Assembly: GCA_003525525.1 (NCBI GenBank) | Contig: DQED01000124.1 | Location: 1-7,074 of the forward strand | Origin: Desulfovibrio sp. | GTDB taxonomy: Bacteria; Desulfobacterota; Desulfovibrionia; Desulfovibrionales; Desulfovibrionaceae | Length of the DNA stretch: 7,074 nucleotides | Reading direction: 5' to 3' | In this document: in pieces, positions 1 through 5,197 of the stretch | Numbering within the stretch: position 1 is the stretch's first letter | Layout of the letters: each line of letters begins with the position of its first letter | Program-made: the position numbers and the translations under genes | The notes under the pieces: model-generated | Seen by the model: the letters and a program-made list of their open reading frames with translations, nothing else | Database searches by the model: none | Told to the model about the DNA's origin: nothing

Positions 1-903
1 GGCAGCAAACTGGCCCTGTGGCAGGCCAACCACGTGGCGGCCAGGCTGCGCGAAACCCATCCCGGGCTCGTCGTGGACCTGCTGCCCATCAAGACCAAGG
101 GCGACAAGATCCTGGACGTGCCGCTGGCCAAGGTCGGCGGCAAGGGGCTTTTCGTCAAGGAAATCGAGGAAGCCCTCCTCGACGGCCGGGCCGATCTGGC
201 CGTGCATTCCATGAAGGACGTGCCCGCAGAGCAGCCCGAGGGCCTCGTGGTCGGCATCGTGCCCGAGCGCGAAGACCCGTGCGACATGTTCCTGTCCGTG
301 CGCCACGATTCCCTGGAGGCCCTGCCCGCCGGCGCGCGCATCGGCACGAGCAGCCTGCGCCGCAAAGCCCAGCTCACGGCCATCCGCCGGGATCTCGACA
401 TCACCGACCTGCGCGGCAACCTGGACACCCGGGTGGGCAAGCTCATAGACGGCCTGTTCGACGCCATCGTCGTCGCGGCCGCGGGCCTCAACCGCCTGGC
501 CTTAAGCGCACCCAAGGCCGTGCGCCTGACGCCGCCCCGCTTCCTGCCCGCCGCGGCCCAGGGCGCGCTCGGCATCGAATACCGCCTGGACGACCCGGAA
601 ACCGCCGCCATGCTGGCCTTTTTCGACCACCCCGAAAGCCGCGACGCCGTGGCCGCCGAACGCGCCTTCCTGGCCCGCCTGGAAGGCGGCTGCCAGGTGC
701 CCATCGCCGCCCATGCCGTGCTCGACGGGGACGCGCTCACCCTCTCCGGCCTCGTCGCCCATCCCGACTCCGGCGAAACCTACCGCGACACGGTAAACGG
801 CCGCCGCGCCGACGCGGCAGCGCTCGGGCGCGCCCTGGCCGACGCCCTGCTCGCCCGGGGGGCCAAAGCCCTCCTCGACGCCGTCTGCAAGGAAGGCGTC
901 TGA
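1..903 (+). CDS. hemC: Porphobilinogen deaminase (hydroxymethylbilane synthase), 5'-truncated by the window edge
   Basis: Joins four porphobilinogen units into the linear tetrapyrrole hydroxymethylbilane in the cytoplasm, the step before uroporphyrinogen III and hence siroheme and heme. The frame is open from base 1 and begins at GSKLALWQ, which in the family directly follows the N-terminal ATR motif, so about 10-12 residues are missing; 300 residues are visible. Seen: the PLAKVGGKGLFVKE block, AVHSMKDVP with the catalytic aspartate (visible residue 73, E. coli Asp84), GTSSLRR (115-121) and LRGNLDTR (137-144) with the substrate/cofactor-binding arginines, and EGGCQVP (228-234), whose cysteine at codon 691-693 carries the dipyrromethane cofactor. 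All key residues are intact and the C-terminus has normal length, so the enzyme should be active. The stop is 3 nt before the next start, implying one transcript. Family assignment is secure. Confidence 0.97.
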   Translation, partial: GSKLALWQANHVAARLRETHPGLVVDLLPIKTKGDKILDVPLAKVGGKGLFVKEIEEALLDGRADLAVHSMKDVPAEQPEGLVVGIVPEREDPCDMFLSVRHDSLEALPAGARIGTSSLRRKAQLTAIRRDLDITDLRGNLDTRVGKLIDGLFDAIVVAAAGLNRLALSAPKAVRLTPPRFLPAAAQGALGIEYRLDDPETAAMLAFFDHPESRDAVAAERAFLARLEGGCQVPIAAHAVLDGDALTLSGLVAHPDSGETYRDTVNGRRADAAALGRALADALLARGAKALLDAVCKEGV

Positions 904-906
904 GCC

Positions 907-2214
907 ATGACCAGAACCATGCTGAAAAACCTGGCCTTCGGCCTGCTCGGCGTCGGCATCCTGGCGCTGATGGTCGACATGGCCACGGGCAGCCGCTTAA
1001 ACGTCCACCCCGACGAACTCGACCACATCAACGCCGCCCGCTACTTCATCACGTACTGGGACTTTCCGGCGCTGGACGACCCGCGGCTGGCCCATTCCTT
1101 CAGTAACTACGGCATCAGCTACCTGCAACAGCTCGACATCGTCTATTTCTTCGCCGGCAAGTTCGCGCACCTGATCATGCCTCTGGCGGGAAAAGACTAT
1201 ATCGCCCTGCGCTTTTTCGACATTTTTCTCTACGCCATCCTGATGGTGCTGTTCCTGCGCCTGCCGGACGACCGCAAGATCGCGTTCGTGCCGCTTTTCA
1301 TCACGCCGCAGCTCTGGTACGTTTTCAGCTATTTCAACGGCGACGCCTTTCCGACCTTTCTCACCTTCTGCATCGTCTACCTGACGGCCCGGCTCGACCC
1401 GCCCGTCGCGCCCCTGCCGCTGACGCTGCGCGACAAGGATGCCAGACGCCTGCTGTACATGGGGCTCCTGCTCGGCCTCCTGGTCATTTCCAAACAGAAT
1501 TTCTACGTCTTCGCGGCGTTTACCCTGGCGTTTTTCGGCGTATGCGGCCTGCACGTCCGCAACATGGGCGCGGCCGCGAAAAACGCCGCCGTGGTCTTTG
1601 TGATCGCCGCCGCGATCTTCGGCGCGCGTTGGGGGCACAACGTCTTCATCAACCGCACCGTGCGGCCGGAAGTGCCCACGCAAAACGCGGAGAAATACGC
1701 CCGCGAGGACTACAAGCCCTCGGCCCAGGAGGCCGGCACCCAGTTCTGGGGCCTGCGCATGCGCGACCAGGGCCTGACCTATCCCCAGCTTTTCACCGTC
1801 TGGACCTGGCACATCTGGTCGTTTCGCACCTCGTTCGGCGTCTACGACTACATGAAGATCTACGCGCCCTACATCTACTACCGCTACATGGGCTACCTGC
1901 TCTGGACGCTTGTGGGCGCGCTGGCGCTGGCGCTCGTCATGCACGGCGGCAGCGGCGGCACGGCCGGCGTGCTCGTCTTTTTGCTCTTCGCCGCGCTCAC
2001 CGTGTTCCAGTCCACCTGGCACTCCTGGACCTCCGATTTCCAGGCCCAGGGCCGCTACCTCTTTCCCATCGGGGCCATGGCCGGCATGATGCTCGCCCGC
2101 TTCGCCCCGGCCGCGAACCGCACGCTGCCCGTCACCCTGCCCCTGGCCCTGGCCATGTGCGCCATGTCCTTCTACTCGTTCATCTGTGTCGGGCTGGCGC
2201 ACATTCCGCACTGA
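907..2214 (+). CDS. Multi-pass membrane protein, DUF2142/GT-C glycosyltransferase-like
   Basis: A 435-residue inner-membrane protein with about nine or ten hydrophobic helices. After a first helix (about 8-24) comes HPDELDH (34-40), an acidic pair in the first external loop, as in GT-C enzymes where such acidic residues bind metal or act on the lipid-linked sugar. Further marks are YFNGDAF (142-148), SKQNFY (195-200), a large soluble loop (about 245-300), WSFRTSFGVYDYM (304-316) and QGRYLFP (381-387). This order resembles the DUF2142 family, whose members lie in polysaccharide loci and are thought to transfer sugars from polyprenyl-phosphate donors. That function is inferred; the substrate is unknown. 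The ATG at 907 is chosen because AAGGAAGG (889-896) precedes it at 10 nt; an in-frame ATG at 919 is the alternative. It sits 3 nt after hemC, so translation is probably coupled, although no pathway link to tetrapyrroles is apparent. Confidence 0.8.
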   Translation: MTRTMLKNLAFGLLGVGILALMVDMATGSRLNVHPDELDHINAARYFITYWDFPALDDPRLAHSFSNYGISYLQQLDIVYFFAGKFAHLIMPLAGKDYIALRFFDIFLYAILMVLFLRLPDDRKIAFVPLFITPQLWYVFSYFNGDAFPTFLTFCIVYLTARLDPPVAPLPLTLRDKDARRLLYMGLLLGLLVISKQNFYVFAAFTLAFFGVCGLHVRNMGAAAKNAAVVFVIAAAIFGARWGHNVFINRTVRPEVPTQNAEKYAREDYKPSAQEAGTQFWGLRMRDQGLTYPQLFTVWTWHIWSFRTSFGVYDYMKIYAPYIYYRYMGYLLWTLVGALALALVMHGGSGGTAGVLVFLLFAALTVFQSTWHSWTSDFQAQGRYLFPIGAMAGMMLARFAPAANRTLPVTLPLALAMCAMSFYSFICVGLAHIPH

Positions 2215-2230
2215 CGCCGCAGCGTCCTTT
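2213..2230 (+). terminator. Weak hairpin at the convergent operon junction
   Basis: GACGC (2213-2217), loop CGCA, GCGTC (2222-2226) followed by CTTT. The stem starts inside the stop codon of the upstream gene and fills the 14-bp gap between two convergent genes. With only 5 bp and three T residues it is a poor intrinsic terminator, so the opposing transcripts probably overlap at their 3' ends. Confidence 0.25.
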
Positions 2231-3773
2231 AGCGCAATCCGTCCCGCCGGCCTTCCGTTTCGGGCAGGACGCAGACCTCGCGCCCGCCCTGGTAAGACGC
2301 CGGAGGTTCGCGCAGGGGCAGGCGCGCGCGTCGCACCAGCGTCCGCAGCAGCCCTTTGAACAAATGGCGATGCGCCGGCTTGAGCAACGCCCAGTACGCG
2401 AGCCCCGCGAGGCCGCGCGGCCGGAAAAGCGCGTTCAGCCGAAGCCGCACGAGGTCCGGCCCCTCTTCCTCCAGGGCGATCCGCAAGACCGCCTCTCCCG
2501 GAAGACGCATGTTGAAGCGCAACAGCAGCAGCCTGTTCTCCACAAGGCCAAGCACCCGGAAGCAGTCCAAGGCGTCCCCCGGGGCGAGGACGCCTCCCTG
2601 CCGCCGCCCCCGGGTCAGTCCGATGCCGCCGATCAGCCTGTCCAACCAGCCTCGCACCCGCCACAACCCGTCGAGGTAGAGCCAGCCGGTCCTGCCGCCG
2701 ATGGCGACGACCTCCTTCCACAACGGCGCGACTTTCCCTTGCGCCAGGCAGGCGTAACTCATCTCCAGCACGGTGCCGCCGGCATACCCGGGGTCGCCCG
2801 GAGAAATCATGGCCGGGGGGCGGATGTCCCCAGCGTCGGACCAACAGCTGACGACCCGGTCTTCCCGGGTGTCCGCGAGGGCCTCGCGGATGGCCTCGCG
2901 GCAGCCGATCAAGCGGACCGGCACACAGGCGCGAACGGTCTCTTCCGTGCAGACGGCCTCGTTGCGCAGCCCCTCGGCCAAGGGCCTGCCGATGCTCGCC
3001 GGCACCGGCGTGACCAGATGAATCCACCTCGCGCTGAGCGCCGGCGTAAAAAAGGGCACATGCAGCCGCCTGCGTCTGGGAAGTCCGGCCTCCTCGGCGT
3101 AGATGTCGAACAGTTCGCCATAGCTCACCACGTCCGGCCCGCCGATGTCGAAGCTGCGCCCCGCCGTCCCGGGGCTGCGCAAACAGCCGACGAGGTAGTC
3201 GAGGACGTTGGCGATGGCGATGGGCTGGCACTTCGTATCGACCCAACGCGGCACGATCATGACCGGCAACCGGTCCACCAGGTAGCGCATGATTTCGAAG
3301 GAGGCGCTTCCCGAGCCCAGGATCATGGCCGCCCGCAGCCATGTGACGGGAACGGGGCCCCGGGACAGGAGCGCGCCCACCTCCGTGCGCGAGTGCAGGT
3401 GACGGCTGAGGCTATCTTCTGTCCTGCCCAGCCCGCCGAGATAAATGATCCGGCCCACCCCGGCCCGGGCCGCCGCGTTCGCCATGTTTTCGGCCGCGAC
3501 GCGGTCCGCGGCGGCGTAGTCCCTGGTCGCCGCGTTCATGGAGTGCACCAGATAGTAGGCGACGCCGACGCCTTCCAAGGCGGCGCACAAGGACGCCTCG
3601 TCCATGACGTCGGCGTGGGCGATGCGCAGATTGCGATGCGCGGCGTACGGCCTGCCGGCGATTTTTCGCGTGGAGCGCCCCAGCGCCGCAACAGCGTGTC
3701 CCTCCTGCAAAAGGACCGGCACAAGCCGGGCTCCGACATATCCCGTGGCCCCGATGACGGCGATCTCACGCAT
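2229..3773 (-). CDS. NAD(P)-binding SDR/NmrA-like protein with C-terminal DUF2867 (YbjT-like)
   Basis: A 514-residue cytoplasmic protein, second in a two-gene minus-strand operon. The N-terminus has the Rossmann nucleotide-binding motif GATGYVG (8-14), then the atypical-SDR features VAYYLVHSM (71-79), RIIYLGGLG (108-116) and FDIGGPDVVSYGEL (208-221), as in complex-I-39-kDa/NmrA-type proteins. Residues about 310-485 match DUF2867: GWLYLDGLWRVRG (363-375), LAPGDALDCFRVL (396-408), RFNMRLPGEAVLRI (419-432), LFRPRGLAGLAYW (449-461) and a P-H-F pattern (466-472). The domain order is that of E. coli YbjT, which is slightly shorter. DUF2867 may form a hydrophobic ligand pocket; substrate and reaction are unknown. 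The ATG at 3773 lies inside the stop region of the upstream gene and puts GATGYVG at the usual distance from the N-terminus; the open frame further upstream has no family similarity. An oxidoreductase or redox-sensing role is inferred. Confidence 0.9.
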   Translation of the reverse strand: MREIAVIGATGYVGARLVPVLLQEGHAVAALGRSTRKIAGRPYAAHRNLRIAHADVMDEASLCAALEGVGVAYYLVHSMNAATRDYAAADRVAAENMANAAARAGVGRIIYLGGLGRTEDSLSRHLHSRTEVGALLSRGPVPVTWLRAAMILGSGSASFEIMRYLVDRLPVMIVPRWVDTKCQPIAIANVLDYLVGCLRSPGTAGRSFDIGGPDVVSYGELFDIYAEEAGLPRRRRLHVPFFTPALSARWIHLVTPVPASIGRPLAEGLRNEAVCTEETVRACVPVRLIGCREAIREALADTREDRVVSCWSDAGDIRPPAMISPGDPGYAGGTVLEMSYACLAQGKVAPLWKEVVAIGGRTGWLYLDGLWRVRGWLDRLIGGIGLTRGRRQGGVLAPGDALDCFRVLGLVENRLLLLRFNMRLPGEAVLRIALEEEGPDLVRLRLNALFRPRGLAGLAYWALLKPAHRHLFKGLLRTLVRRARLPLREPPASYQGGREVCVLPETEGRRDGLR

Positions 3774-4224
3774 AGTGCCAGCCTGCTTCCCCACGTTTGA
3801 GAAATACCCCCTTGTCCACGCCGTCGAACACTTGGAAGCTCCCGGGCGTGACGCGCACGATGCCGGTATCCGGTCGATCGAGGAATTCGGCCAGATGCGG
3901 CCTGCGCCTGCGAAACGCCGCGACGATCTGCCCGCTTGCGGCATGGTCCGCGACGTGCGCGGCGGTTCCGTAAATGCCCAGGGCCGTGACCCTGCCCGGG
4001 TCGTCGTGGCGGCAACGGTTGTCGATGAGCAGCGCGACGTTCGGATTTTCGCGTATGAGCCTCGCCTTGTAAGACCCGGTGGCCATGGCCAGGCAGACCG
4101 TCAGCCCATCCTCCCCGGGCAAATAGGACATCAGCGATATCCAGGGGCCGCCCGGCGAAAGGGTGCTGAGCACCGCGAAATCCATCTCCGTGAGGAACGC
4201 CGCGATGCGCCCGAGAATCTCCAT
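3766..4224 (-). CDS. Pyridoxamine 5'-phosphate oxidase family (split-barrel flavin-binding) protein
   Basis: A 152-residue soluble protein, first gene of the minus-strand pair. It opens with a short helix and FAVLSTLSPGGPWISLMSY (16-34), then LTVCLAMATGSYKARLIREN (41-60), NPNVALLIDN (60-69) and ALGIYGTAAHV (81-91): the strand order of single-domain FMN split-barrel proteins. The length is typical. These proteins bind FMN, F420 or heme and reduce varied substrates; nothing shows that this one makes pyridoxal phosphate, so the specific reaction is open. The ATG at 4224 is supported by AGGGA (4232-4236) seven bases upstream and by starting at the expected MxxLxxIAxFL helix. Its TGA lies inside ATGCGTGA (3773-3766), so the downstream SDR gene starts within its last codons and the two are translationally coupled. 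A flavin protein plus an NAD(P)-binding partner suggests a small redox module, which is inference. Confidence 0.88.
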   Translation of the reverse strand: MEILGRIAAFLTEMDFAVLSTLSPGGPWISLMSYLPGEDGLTVCLAMATGSYKARLIRENPNVALLIDNRCRHDDPGRVTALGIYGTAAHVADHAASGQIVAAFRRRRPHLAEFLDRPDTGIVRVTPGSFQVFDGVDKGVFLKRGEAGWHYA

Positions 4225-4263
4225 CCGTTCGTCCCTGCCCTGTTGTTGGTTGCGCTCGCGCCC

Positions 4264-4293
4264 AGGATAGCATGTCCGCAGGCGGCCGGGCAA
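4264..4293 (-). promoter_or_regulatory. Candidate sigma70 promoter of the flavoprotein-SDR operon
   Basis: On the minus strand, TTGCCC (4293-4288), an 18-nt spacer, then TATCCT (4269-4264) preceded by TGC, an extended -10. Each hexamer matches consensus at four of six positions. Initiation would fall near 4257, giving a leader of about 33 nt to the ATG at 4224. Position and orientation fit the operon, but the match is moderate. Confidence 0.4.
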
Positions 4294-4711
4294 CGCCGTG
4301 GGCCGACCGGCCGCATGGGCATGCGAAAGAGGGGCATTCCTCGAAAACGAGACGGCGGACTTCCCAAGCAACCATTGAACCCGATTCAGGGTGCGCAAAG
4401 AAGGAGACTTTGCCCCGGTTACACGACAACACCCATGCGGCTCTGGACCTGACCCTTTCCTGGCAAAGCCCTGCGGGCAGGCACGAGGAGCGGCATCTCC
4501 CGCGAAACGCCAATCCCTGGCGGGACACGCACCCTGCGGGTTCAAAGCGACTGTCGAAGGGCTTTGTCCCGGCGAGAGCGAGGCGTTGCGCTCTGCACCG
4601 GGCGAGGCCATTCCCGGTCGGGACGCGCGCCCCAGAATCCTGCGCCAGGGAGACTGGCCTCGCCCCTTGTGACGGCCGTGTCCCTTTCGCCGAAGGCAGC
4701 ATCTTTCCATC
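4294..4711. other. Gene-free stretch with small hairpins
   Basis: No convincing gene. Several frames stay open because of the high GC content, but their translations are rich in R, G, P, H and S, have no hydrophobic periodicity, and lack the strong G/C third-position preference of the neighbouring genes. One curiosity is a hairpin GCAAAG (4395-4400) / CTTTGC (4408-4413) whose 7-nt loop is AAGGAGA, a Shine-Dalgarno-like sequence, but no plausible start codon follows. The second half of the stretch is the inverted-repeat cluster described separately. Confidence 0.6.
4464..4665. repeat. Cluster of nested inverted repeats, possible structured RNA or palindromic element
   Basis: Three consecutive stem domains can be drawn. 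CAAAGCCC (4464-4471) pairs with GGGCTTTG (4559-4566) and encloses TCCCGC (4498-4503) / GCGGGA (4520-4525), which competes with CGCCA (4508-4512) / TGGCG (4518-4522). CCCGG-AGAGCG (4568-4580) pairs with CGCTCT-CCGGG (4589-4602). GGGCGAGGCCA (4600-4610) pairs perfectly over 11 bp with TGGCCTCGCCC (4655-4665), and TCCC (4612-4615) / GGGA (4648-4651) can extend it. CCCTGCGGG also occurs twice in direct orientation (4469-4477, 4532-4540). GC-rich DNA yields chance stems, but the 11-bp arm and the tandem order are notable. The pairing is visible on either strand; the terminators downstream favour plus-strand transcription. The family is not recognised. Confidence 0.35.
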
Positions 4712-4740
4712 TTGACACTCCCTGCGAGGCGGAGTATTTT
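4712..4740 (+). promoter_or_regulatory. Sigma70-like promoter sequence overlapping a terminator-like hairpin
   Basis: TTGACA (4712-4717), a spacer of exactly 17 nt, then TATTTT (4735-4740): a perfect -35 and four of six at -10. Initiation would be near 4747, only about 17 nt before a strong terminator hairpin, so most transcripts would be under 50 nt. The same bases can be read as a terminator (ACTCC/GGAGT plus a T-run), and this ambiguity cannot be settled from sequence. Confidence 0.4.
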
Positions 4741-4744
4741 TTTT
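4717..4744 (+). terminator. Candidate first intrinsic terminator, short stem with 8-T tract
   Basis: ACTCC (4717-4721) pairs with GGAGT (4731-4735), with an optional inner C4722-G4729 pair, and is followed by A and eight T residues (4737-4744). The stem is short but the T tract is excellent. It would end a plus-strand transcript coming from the inverted-repeat cluster. It overlaps the promoter-like sequence at 4712-4740. Confidence 0.4.
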
Positions 4745-4763
4745 GAAAGCGGATGATTCCACA

Positions 4764-4794
4764 GGGCTTTGCCGGAGCGGCAAGGCCCTTTTTT
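4764..4794 (+). terminator. Strong rho-independent terminator, plus strand
   Basis: GGGCTTTGCC (4764-4773), loop GGAGC, GGCAAGGCCC (4779-4788): ten pairs with one G-U wobble, followed by six T residues (4789-4794). The reverse strand lacks a T tract after the stem, so it acts on plus-strand transcription. No plus-strand protein gene lies between it and the end of the minus operon, so it ends either a non-coding RNA or a very short transcript, or it shields the transporter promoter. Confidence 0.85.
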
Positions 4795-4805
4795 ACGGCC
4801 TGAGA

Positions 4806-4823
4806 TTGTGAAAAATATCACAA
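4806..4823. promoter_or_regulatory. CRP/FNR-family operator palindrome TTGTGA-N6-TCACAA
   Basis: A perfect 6+6 inverted repeat, TTGTGA (4806-4811) and TCACAA (4818-4823), around AAAATA in a local AT-rich patch. It contains the exact core TGTGA-N6-TCACA of the CRP consensus, which is also the type of site proposed for the CRP/FNR-like regulator HcpR in Desulfovibrio. Its centre, 4814.5, lies about 121 bp upstream of the start expected from the 4901-4929 promoter. That is further than usual for activation but near an integral number of helical turns. The nearest plus-strand gene is the TauE/SafE transporter. Which regulator binds is inference. Confidence 0.6.
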
Positions 4824-4900
4824 ATTCAAGCCCCCTTTTCCGGGCTCTTCCCCCTTCCCAGGGAAAAAATTGCGAAAAACGGAACGTTTGCAGTGACTCC

Positions 4901-4929
4901 TTGACAATTGCAAGGCGTGATGCTCTATC
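4901..4929 (+). promoter_or_regulatory. Likely sigma70 promoter of the TauE/SafE gene
   Basis: TTGACA (4901-4906), a 17-nt spacer, then TCTATC (4924-4929) with TG at 4921-4922, an extended -10 that offsets the three-of-six hexamer. Initiation is expected near 4936. Just upstream lies AAACG-GAA-CGTTT (4877-4889), a small inverted repeat that could be an operator, and CCTTG/CAAGG flanks the -35. The resulting leader would be about 260 nt. Confidence 0.6.
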
Positions 4930-4971
4930 CTTTGACAAAGCAGTCGCCACACCGTCACGGACGGGAGGCGC

Positions 4972-5139
4972 ATGTCGGGTGCACTGTGCGGGAAAGGCGC
5001 GCGGAGGGAAAAAACGCGTAAAAAGCCTTTCACGACCGCTTCGCAGCGGTCCGTTTCCCGCAACAGTGCCTGGAGTTGCGGCGGCAGGCATGATGTCGCC
5101 CCGCTTCCTGGCTGGGGATGCGCGCCCGGCGTTCCATAA
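4972..5139 (+). CDS. Possible 55-codon leader ORF, doubtful
   Basis: An ATG preceded by GGGAGG (4963-4968), with a rather short 3-nt spacer, opens a 55-residue frame about 36 nt after the predicted transcription start. The product begins MSGALCGKGARREKTRKKP and is basic, with three cysteines and no membrane segment or recognisable domain. Third-position base use is not like the real genes nearby. It could be a translated leader that influences the transporter gene 58 nt downstream, but chance is at least as likely. Confidence 0.15.
   Translation: MSGALCGKGARREKTRKKPFTTASQRSVSRNSAWSCGGRHDVAPLPGWGCAPGVP
5034..5051 (+). promoter_or_regulatory. Stem-loop in the transporter mRNA leader
   Basis: GACCGCT (5034-5040), loop TCGC, AGCGGTC (5045-5051): a perfect 7-bp stem, followed by CGTTTCCC, too few T residues for a standard terminator. 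A second, bulged stem, CGTCC-C-AT (5150-5157) with AT-GGACG (5164-5170), lies 15 nt before the ribosome-binding site. No known riboswitch class was recognised. Confidence 0.3.
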
Positions 5140-5185
5140 AGCCGTGCGGCGTCCCATCGCGTAATGGACGATTTCGCCGCCAAAA

Positions 5186-5191
5186 AAGGAG
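5186..5191 (+). promoter_or_regulatory. Ribosome-binding site fixing the GTG start at 5198
   Basis: AAGGAG within an A-rich run, 6 nt (ACCACC) before the GTG at 5198. It decides the start: the following codons MKNWKLTLPVGL form a typical N-terminus for an exported or membrane protein. Confidence 0.85.
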
Positions 5192-5197
5192 ACCACC

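Noticed and set aside
997..3342. Long open frame on the minus strand (781 codons) spanning two genes
   Set aside because: It lies antisense to the DUF2142-like gene and in another frame of the SDR gene. Its translation is low-complexity and rich in G, R, H, E and Q, as expected for a shadow in GC-rich DNA.
1542..3800. Long open frame on the plus strand (752 codons)
   Set aside because: It overlaps the DUF2142-like gene in the wrong frame and runs antisense through the SDR gene; the translation is R/P/H-rich without domains.
4460..4475. Sigma54-like TGGCA...TGC
   Set aside because: The GG and GC elements are one base too close, and TTGC is not present at the required position.
4530..4560. 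tRNA-like T-loop sequence GGGTTCAAAG
   Set aside because: The flanking bases do not form a T stem, and no anticodon or acceptor stem can be placed around it.
4272..4715. Plus-strand frames of 147 and 93 codons in the intergenic region
   Set aside because: No hydrophobic core pattern or recognised motif, and codon third positions lack the strong G/C preference of real genes here. The AGGA before the ATG at 4272 is too little support.
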